This document shows positions 56,116-64,000 of a stretch of 64,000 bases of DNA, piece by piece. Position 1 is the stretch's first letter, and each line of letters opens with the position of its first letter. The DNA is from Linum tenue (Eukaryota; Streptophyta; Magnoliopsida; Malpighiales; Linaceae), in the NCBI GenBank assembly GCA_946122785.1, contig CAMGYJ010000005.1:64368200-64432199 (forward strand). Reading direction: 5' to 3'. The notes beneath the pieces were generated by a model that was given only the letters and a program-made list of their open reading frames with translations, was not told the DNA's origin and made no database searches. The position numbers were made by a program, and so were the translations under genes.

Positions 56116-59100
56116 TGAAATAAATTATTATAGTATCATTATTTAAAAACTAATTTGAAATATATCTAACTATTGACTCTCCAATTTTTGCATTCCAAGA
56201 GAAATCATTATCAATTATCATCATCTTAAACCATTAAGGATTTATTTGTGATTTTATAACACAAATAGGACTTTTAATTAGAACACAAATAAAACTTTAA
56301 TGATGAATATCCATGTGTTTTTATATACAACAATATTGATCTATGGCTAGCACTAATATTAATTAACGTATTTAAACGCATCATCATAACCATGATCAAG
56401 GATCAAAAGAGTACAAAAGAGTACAAGGATCAAAAGAATTGATAAGAAATATATTAAAAGGGATATTTAAATGTTTTTTTTAAACTAGCTTATAATCAGG
56501 CACGGGCCGGAATATTCATATTTTAATATTTATATTATTATGTTATGTTTAAGTCTATTAATTTGTTTAAGTTTATTAAAAATTATTCAATCGAGATTCT
56601 ACATAAAGAATGAATATATAGGTCGAACATTGAGGAAAATACCCTCCTCATTTAAGAATATAAAAATGTATCATTAATCTCATTTTCATAATGATAATTG
56701 AGTCCCCATTAAAATGATATTGGTTAATAGATTGTCCATAATATATAATACAAAAGCTCATTGGAATTCCCACACGATCCATAGATAGTTTGAACTGAAA
56801 TGAAACCTCACAATCCCACATAAATAGTTCAAAGCTGTCATCTATGAATAACATGCCACTAATAAAAAAAAAAGATTTATAAAAAAAATAGAAATGAAGA
56901 GTTGTTGATTCAAGTAAATCATATGCTAACAACTCAACTAAAAGGAGACCATCAATACTTGAAAGCAAATGACAAAATTAGAGTTACATCCAATATACTA
57001 ATAGACTCGATCAAAGTAATGAGGCACAAAATTAGACACTCCTTATCTACAGGTTCCATTAGTTTGACTAGTGAATCGACCTTAACTTTAGTAAATCAAT
57101 CAATGATTCCTCGTTTTAACATAAACATAGGTTGTGGTAGTTGCAACAACCATAACACTTAAAGATCCAATAGTTTCCACTCTCCGTTGTACAACCAACT
57201 TTTTATCCCCTCCATCTTCAATCTCTCGACATATTTGTTTTAAACCAAAATTTAATTTCTAATCCTCCTTCTGCAACTCCATTTATGCTACTTTGATGGA
57301 CCTTCTCTCCATGAACATGAATTTCTCTTTCAATTGAGTTTCTTGTCAGCTTGATCTCCAACTCTTCAATCCTCTTTCTTGTATTTGGCCAACTCATCTT
57401 CCTCGAGGCATTTTTAATAAGCTCGTAAAACCAACACTCATCTTCAATTCCATAAATATGCTCTTCTCCTCCTTCTCTGCCTTCACCCGATCCAGTTCAC
57501 TTCCATGCCCTTCAATAACCTCTCCATTTTCATTAATATCCTGATCATCTACCACTTCTCCTCTTCAACTACTCCGATTTTGCTTCTATGTCTTTCAATA
57601 CCCTCTTTGGTTCAATCACTACCCTAACCAATTGCCTCTTCACTACCTCCACTTGCTGCAAACTACTTCCATGACTTTTTATACACCTTCCTCAAAATCA
57701 CAATCAACTAACAATATCAATCTATGGCCTTGGATCAGTTTTAAACTCTCTATGAACATCTCAATACCACAAAGTCTAAATCTAAATATTCTTTCAGTTA
57801 ATCATGAACTTGAGTTTATCAAAATCTAATCCACTCCTTCTAAGTTGGAATTCCCATCCCCCAAGCTCAATTTTGGTTCATTTGATCCCACATAACCATG
57901 ATATTATACCTTTAACTAAAATAAATCAAAGCATTTTACGAAAAGAAACCAAACCATGAACTTTACCTACTACCAAATCCAAACACAATTTCTTCCTCTC
58001 ACCACTTCCCTTAATCCCTTCCCAAATCAAATATCAACTTGTACTCCAAGTACACACCCCCAACTCCCAGTGTGTTGCGTGAAAGCTTAATTTTAGCAAT
58101 CATTATGCTTGCAATGATGAGCAAGCGCCAAAATTTCACCAGACGATGAGTTGTCTTCACTTTGAGTTTTGTCATAAAACTGCTGGCCCGATATGTTTAT
58201 TAGTTTGGAGACCAATGATGAGCAATACCGAATCAGTTGCAGCGAAGTTACCGGTCACAGTAATGACAATGAGAATGATGGGATTGGACAATGAGATCGT
58301 CCTTAGTTAAGCGACATGTAAATTGGTTCATTTGGTATGGAGGACACAAACCGTTAAAATTCTAAATTGTATGGGTGAGTTTGTATTTAGTGTTTTCAAA
58401 ATCGTGGTATATGAGTTAGGTGATTTAAATATCTAAACACAAATGAACCGACCCACGTACACCCCTAGGAAGAGTTTCAAAACTTAGTATTTAAGCGGAC
58501 AAAAATGTTCAGAGAACCAGTCCCCTATAGTTTGCAAAAAGATATGATTGCTTCACTATAGTTCTGGAAATTAATGGTAATTTAAGAATTCTATATCAAT
58601 TCTACATATTCAATACTATAATTCGATATAAAATATTTGAACCAACAATAATTTGGTTGGAAATTTATGGTTATCGTCTATTTATAAGATAGATAAAATT
58701 TTAAATTAAGTATTAAACTATAAATAAAATAAAAAATATCAAAATCGAAGTATCAAAACACCAAATAAGTACTTACGAAATATTTATTGGGCTAGCTAAC
58801 TGTTGAAAAGTTCTGTGATTTCATATTTTAGCTTCGTATATATTTTTAATTTAAAAAAATACAATAAATCTACACAGTCTGATTGATTTTAAACCTTCAC
58901 TTTGTTTGAAGTGACCATGATTCAAATCTCAATATGTCTATAGTTTTTTGTAAATAAATAAAAAATACATATAATTGTGAAGACAAAGATGTTCTTCCTA
59001 ATTTCCCTCTCATTGCAGGAAATTTGAAAAAGGAGATTAAGTTTCAAATAATTAAATCAAATACCCTAAACCTATAAAACTTAAACCCTAATATCACATA

Positions 59101-59790
59101 TACTAAGAACATAATCAATGATTTTGATTCGCCAAGATGTATACAACATACTATATGCACTATATTAGGATTTAGAGAATTATGATATAGGGTTTAGTTA
59201 CGTGATTAATCTATGGTCTAGATAATGTTATTTAACTAAGAAGATGCAATAACCCTCAATCCATCGAGCGTACCATAGAATTTCCAATGTATATACACAT
59301 ACCATTGTTTGTTAAATTTAGCCAATGATAATTGGCTCATTTTGTCAATGGTATAGCCTTTCAATTTTATGCTTATAATTGCCAACCGTTAGGAAAATTG
59401 TTAGGCAATGATTTTTGTTCATTCACTTATAGCATTGAAAATGTCTCATTACAAAACCATAGATCACAAATGTCAAATTTATGTTTTGAAATAAAATTTT
59501 GTGTAGCACTTTTGTAAACAATCCTTGTATTTCTACAAACTACAAAGTCATGTAACCTAATGAATGTAAAAGTTGTAAGACATACATAAACTCAATTTGA
59601 TTCTTGGTGAAGAATTGTGTGATTAGAGGAACTCACTTAGTTGATTCATAAAGCTAGGTATATCATGATGATTCACTTTGTAAATAATTACAGTTATTAA
59701 TTAATTCGATGATTGATTGTTGCGATGGATAGTCCTATGATTTTGAGATATTTCAGTATTTTCTCTCTTTAATTCAAAAAAATACATAAA
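56116..59790. other. gene-free AT-rich spacer
   Basis: No intact gene. On the minus strand about 57700-57180 reads in several broken frames as Glu/Lys-rich, coiled-coil-like sequence (for example RIEELEIKLTRNSIEREIHV), possibly a dead coiled-coil gene fragment. At 58320-58468 an hAT-like right end (ACCCACGTACACCCCTAG) occurs without a matching left end. Confidence 0.35.
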
Positions 59791-59794
59791 CATT

Positions 59795-59870
59795 AGTGTA
59801 GTCCAATTGGTTACGGGTATTTACTATCAATCTGAAGGACCCGAGTTCAAGTCTTGGTAATGGCATTTTT
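59795..59870 (+). mobile_element. tRNA-derived SINE remnant
   Basis: A box A-like TAGTCCAATTGG (59799-59810) and a box B-like GAGTTCAAGTC (59843-59853) are spaced as in an RNA polymerase III promoter, in a segment resembling a tRNA with a mutated stem. A T-rich stretch follows. The 3' tail and target duplication are not clear. A functional tRNA is unlikely because the flanking stems do not pair. Confidence 0.45.
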
Positions 59871-60689
59871 TTCTCGTAAGAAGATATTTAAGTTCTTAGT
59901 TGAACTTACAAATTTACCCCTAACTACAATTAAGGAGAGTGCAAGGAATTTAAAATGCTCAAAATCTCATGAAGAACGGCTATATATTATAGAGGGATGA
60001 TGAGAAATATATTAACTAAACCAACAAAAGAGTACAAGGATCAAAAGAATTGATCCCACAAACAAAAGAACAACACAAAACAAAACTAAAGGGAAGAAAA
60101 CTAAGAAATGCAAAACAAATGAACAAACTCAAGACCGCCACACTAAGTGGACGAGCCCACCCCTGCGTGGCACCCTTGAGAGAAGAGCCCCAAAAGACAA
60201 AGCAAACAACAGAGGACAACGAGAGAAGACTGAAAGATATAGCAGTGGTTGGGAAATCTGGAAGCTACTCCAGGATGCTCTATGTCGGTAGTTGAGAAGT
60301 GGAGTGATTGAAGAAAGAAGGTTGGTGGAGAAGAGAGAAGAAGAGTCGAACGAGGGTAAGTTTTGGAATAAATGAATGAAGAACGAGAGATTTGAAAATA
60401 GTTTATGGTAATCAGATATTCAAAAACTCACGATTGAGGGTGTTTAAAATTCTAATGGTATAATCTCTCATCTTTCGCAAATGCAAAATTGTGTTAAAAT
60501 CCTGCCGAATGAGAGATTATGCTAAAAAATTCTTTGAAATCACTCACTAAAATCTCGCATGACCCACAAGTGAGTTTATCTATAAGCATTCTGTAGTCCC
60601 TCAAATACAATTTTCACAACAATGAGAGGGAGGCCTAGGCATGTGAATGGGAGGGAGCCTACCTCAAAATCGATATTTGGTGGTGATTT

Positions 60690-61122
60690 CTTGCTCCAAT
60701 TATTCACTCATACCAGCACAGAACACGTGACTCTTATTTAGGTTGAATTTCGCGCCATACACTTTGAAAAATTGTCCTAAGATTTTAGTAAACCCTTGGT
60801 AAAGATTAGTAGGTCGTCTATGAAGCATAGATGAGTAAGGCCAAAACGATAATGCTGAGGATGAAATGAAAGGAATTTTGTGGATGTAACCCAATTTAAC
60901 ATGCATGAAAGAACCTTCATTGAGATGGACATTTTTTACTGCAAGATGGAGTCCCCTGGTCGTAGTAATTTTTTGGAAGGGAAGTGACCAATTATCATCA
61001 TTAAAGTAAACACCGAAAGAAGCACTAGAGAGGCTGCTCCTATCAATCCAACAAACTTTGTGCCATAGCTTTCATCACATGCAAGAGAAAACTTGGATTG
61101 ACACTATTGAAAGCCTTCAATA
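60690..61122 (-). pseudogene. LINE reverse transcriptase fragment
   Basis: The minus strand reads, in order and in more than one frame: LKAFNSVNPSFLLHVMKAM (KAFDSVNW-type block), CWIDRSSLSSASFGVYFND, then FGLTHLCFIDDLLIFTKG with the F-x-DD catalytic motif, and FNLNKSHVFC (K-x-N-xxKS block). These are domains of the L1-type plant LINE polymerase. Stops and shifts make it inactive. It ends at the TRIM-like LTR at 61123. The sequence 59871-60689 before it is non-coding as far as I can see. Confidence 0.65.
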
Positions 61123-61983
61123 TGTTGATTTTTTAAGCATGATAGTGAGTGGCATAAGATCCACGATTGAACATCTCCTAACCAATGCAGTCAAAATCGC
61201 GCTTTAAAACTTAAAAACTCACGGTTTTACGCTTCTAGGTCACCAAAACGCTTTCGTTTCTATGTAAAAACTTAGTGTATAAAATCATACTAAATTGCGC
61301 TTTAAAACTTAAAAACTTACGATTTTACGCTTCTAGTTCACTAAAACGCTTTACGTTTTTACGCTTTTACTTCACTGAATGGGTCTTCTTTTCATGAAAT
61401 TAATTATATAAAGTAAATTTTTAAAATAAATCACCAACAATATGATACGTTTAAGATTAAAAGATACATACCAGATACTTGGATGCATTCTAATTCACTA
61501 TCTAGGCTCTTCTCAAATTCATTAGCATGGAGGGGAAGGTGACTTTTTTATAAGATTTATATTTATGAACTTATTATTAATTAAGAGGCTATAAGTTTCT
61601 CTACTTTAGACATGAATTGCAAGTATTTATTAACTTATCTGAATTTTGTGCACTCATATTTTTCATAGTATATGTCGTACTTAACATATTTTTAGTTATT
61701 TTACAGTATGCGTCAAAAACTTACGCTTTTACGCTTTAATTCTACGCTTTACGATTTTACCCCTTTTCCGTTTCTAGGTAGAATTGCGCTTTTGACTGCA
61801 TTGCTCCTAACAACTCGAGTTATTGGGATCAACTGGTTCTTGACATGGTATTAGAGTCTTCTGTGGTCGAGAGGTCTTCTGTTCGAATCCTGGTGACCCC
61901 ATTTGCGAAGCACATTTATTCTTGTATTCAGGACATGTGCAAACGAAAGCTCTTAGGAGTTGACTGACTTTCGTTTGAGGGGG
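61123..61983 (+). mobile_element. TRIM-like miniature LTR element, invaded by an hAT MITE
   Basis: The candidate LTR runs TGTTGATT (61123) to CTTGACA (61845), 94 bp once the MITE 61183-61803 is removed. TGGTATTAGAGTC (61846-61858) follows, a two-change version of the initiator-Met primer site. The 125-bp internal part ends in the purine tract TTTGAGGGGG. The expected 3' LTR (TGTTxx) is absent after 61983; sequence there (TGTGAAAGAACC) is different. The LTR is homologous to 63137-63217 (shared ATAAGATCCA and CTAACAACTCGAG). Size and lack of coding fit a TRIM. Confidence 0.55.
61183..61803. mobile_element. hAT-type MITE with perfect 8-bp TSD
   Basis: Begins CAATGCAGTCAAAATCGC and ends GCGCTTTTGACTGCATTG, inverted repeats with one or two mismatches. 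The perfect 8-bp duplication CTCCTAAC lies at 61175-61182 and 61804-61811. The interior is built from repeated TTACGCTTTTACGCTT-like words. The termini differ from the TAGGG group, so this is a separate hAT family. No transposase. Confidence 0.9.
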
Positions 61984-62990
61984 TGTGAAAGAACCCTGCT
62001 TCTAGGGATTCTAGGGACTGATCTTCAGAACCCGTGAGATTGAGATTTAGGGGTTGAGATTAGGGATTTAGATGAGAAAGAACATAATAGAATTGGGAAT
62101 CAGGTGAAGTCTTGGATTGGGTGAGACGAGAAATTAGGAGTTGAGAGGAATTAGGTTTAGAAGGATACTTTGCTTAATACTTTTCTTTTTTTATTATGAT
62201 GTAAACCCAAAGTACATATTTATAGGAAATAAACCCAAAACCCTAACAATTAACCCTAATCTACTCGGCCACTCTAGCCGCCTAACCCTACTAATACGCA
62301 TAACACTATCAATTATTATTATTCTAATCATATATATTGACAAAGCACACCTAAGGGACACATTACACATTTAATAAAAGGTTATTAATTTGTGTTTATA
62401 AGGTCAGACATAACACTGCTTATTTTAGAGGTTAGCTAGGATTTTGGATATGCATTTATACACAACTGTGCAGTAAGAAATTGGTCTAAAAAACTTCACG
62501 AGGCTAGGATTTTGGGATTAGAGTAAGGATTGAAAATGGAGAATGTGAGGATTTAACAAGCAATTCACGCATTTTCCAATTCTGCTAGTCTGTGCAAGCC
62601 GCTAGGGGGGGAGGGAGAGGTTTAGAGGGTGGGTCCGGGATCCACTTTTGTTTGGGAGAAAACATGATAAATTAAGTATAATAGTTAATCACAAATAAAA
62701 AGGAACACATAGTTAAATGAGAATGGTTAACCTTTCAAATATTTGATGTATAATTTATGAGTTGTATATTGGCATATTCAATGTTTTTATAACTATCTAT
62801 GTACAAATGAAAATGGTGCATATGATTCGCGCAACATTAAAGATATACTTATTCAATATCTATAACAAATTATCACCAAATCATAGCTAACAGTTAAAGA
62901 ATAATTTTATTTCAATCAGGGGTAGGGAGATAGCAACGGGTGGCTCCTAAGGAAGAAAATGAATAAATTAGTATAATAGTTAATTGAGAA
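61984..62990. other. intergenic, nothing recognised
   Basis: AT-rich. Scattered AACCCTAA-like words near 62240-62290 are too few and irregular to be telomeric. No frame of interest. Confidence 0.4.
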
Positions 62991-62994
62991 TGAA

Positions 62995-63217
62995 ATTTAG
63001 GACACTTCTAATTAAGAATGGTTGATCGAGTGATCATGTGTTCGAATCTTGGCGACCGCCATTTGTTAAGCACATGATATGTGGATATTTGCGAAAAATT
63101 TAAGCAAGTATAAGTTGGTTTTCGTTGACGGGGAAGTGTTAGTAAAACTAAATAGTATAAGATCCATTATTAAATCTTTTCTAACAACTCGAGCTATTGA
63201 TATTAAACGGTCTTGAA
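62995..63217 (+). mobile_element. second TRIM-like remnant
   Basis: The internal part (TGTTCGAATCTTGGCGACCG at about 63041) matches the internal region of the copy at 61870-61900. A purine-rich tract GACGGGGAAG leads into an LTR-like 81 bp, TGTTAGTAAAAC (63137) to GGTCTTGAAA (about 63217), homologous to the LTR at 61123-61845. The 5' LTR and primer site are missing. The rest of the window, 63218-64000, shows no gene. Confidence 0.45.
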
Positions 63218-64000
63218 AAAGAACACCATTTAAAAGCAAATTTCTTACTAAATCATGAATGATTGTTTGATAAATATAGAGTGATATTCTTTATAATTTT
63301 AGTATATATTTATTTACTAAGATTTTGTAAATACAAAATTATTTAAAAATATAATAAAATTATTTTATTGGATGTACTTTTTTCTAAATGAACCCATAAT
63401 CGACAAAATCTTGGTTACGCCCTGAAGCCGCCATCCATTATCTCGGGCTCAACATAGAACAAGGGATTTTTCTCCACCATGACAATAATTTCCATCCAAG
63501 ATCAATCGCTCATTATTGTTGGGGTAACTTCAGAGAAGAAAAGGGAAAATAAGGAAAGGTAGAAGAAACGACAATATAATGATGATCAACCGCTAACGGA
63601 GAGACTGACGGCGATAGACGACGGGAGTGAACAAACGAGCAGCGAATCATACTTTCTCTCGCCAAATATTATTATTCAATGACATTCAGTCTCGTACTTT
63701 CATTTAAGTAGGACGTAGGTATTGTAGTTGGAGTTAGGTTTTAAGGTTATGGAGGGTTTTAGTGTATAGGTTCTAGGATTTGTATGGTCTCACTAGTTAA
63801 TCAGATGTAGAGTATCACTTAGTACGTATGAATGTTTAGATTTTAGCCTAAAGGATTTCAGCTTCCCATAGTGTTAATTAGGGTTGCCCTCACCGAGGGT
63901 AGAGTTTCACACATTGTTCTCTGGGTTTAAGGTTTCATATGAGCTTTATGGTTTAGAGGCTTAACTAATGGAATAGGTATATGGTGACGACTTAACGTGT

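Noticed and set aside
61846..61910. Possible tRNA gene (GGTATTAGAGTC...GTTCGAATCC)
   Set aside because: No acceptor or anticodon stem pairs correctly; better explained as primer site plus internal region of a TRIM-like element.
62240..62290. AACCCTAA-like words suggesting interstitial telomeric repeat
   Set aside because: Only a few irregular copies, without tandem order.

Overview
The window is nuclear DNA of a flowering plant, most likely a eudicot. The evidence is AT-rich intergenic sequence, GT-AG introns, Ty1/copia and gag-bearing LTR retrotransposons primed by plant initiator-Met tRNA, and many small hAT, Mutator and Tourist-type elements. I recognise only one host gene with a near-complete exon set. 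Almost everything else I could assign is transposon-derived. I saw no rRNA gene, functional tRNA gene or CRISPR array.

Layout. 1-7090: repeat debris, including an hAT MITE with 8-bp target duplications (1572-1983), a diverged solo LTR (3158-4437) with a 66-bp minisatellite, and a decayed LINE-type RNase H piece (6282-6660). 7096-12380: a complete but dead Ty1/copia element with 222-bp LTRs and target duplication GTGCT. 12850-14249: a Mutator-like element with 81-bp terminal inverted repeats and a GC-rich interior (Pack-MULE candidate). 14940-15660: second copy of a dispersed LTR-like repeat also seen at 2020-2860. 17123-22668: a 20-exon plant MABP1/WDR62-type WD40 gene, intact except for three 1-nt indels, each in a homopolymer run. 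22669-26460: gene-free. 26467-29643: three MITE-class elements plus an hAT nested inside the first. 29908-35959: a gag-only, non-autonomous LTR element on the minus strand, with 1033-bp LTRs, TSD CTTAT and an intact 1030-codon gag. 37010-37608: a GH17 beta-1,3-glucanase pseudogene fragment. 37610-43510: dispersed repeats and hAT elements. 43518-56115: a Ty1/copia element whose gag is split by a second, younger copia element (44249-52372, minus strand, TSD TATAT) that carries an extra ORF after RNase H. 56116-64000: gene-poor, with a tRNA-type SINE remnant, a LINE reverse-transcriptase fragment, and two TRIM-like remnants, one invaded by an hAT MITE.

How it works together. There is no operon-like logic. 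The window records successive insertions: old copia and solo LTR first, then MITEs, then two young LTR elements whose paired LTRs differ by only about 1 percent by eye. The least ordinary observations are the gag-only element together with its diverged solo LTR relative, the extra 3' ORF of the nested copia element, and the WD40 gene whose only defects are homopolymer indels. I did not find a convincing new biological system. All identifications come from reading the sequence and from memory of the families; no search was run.
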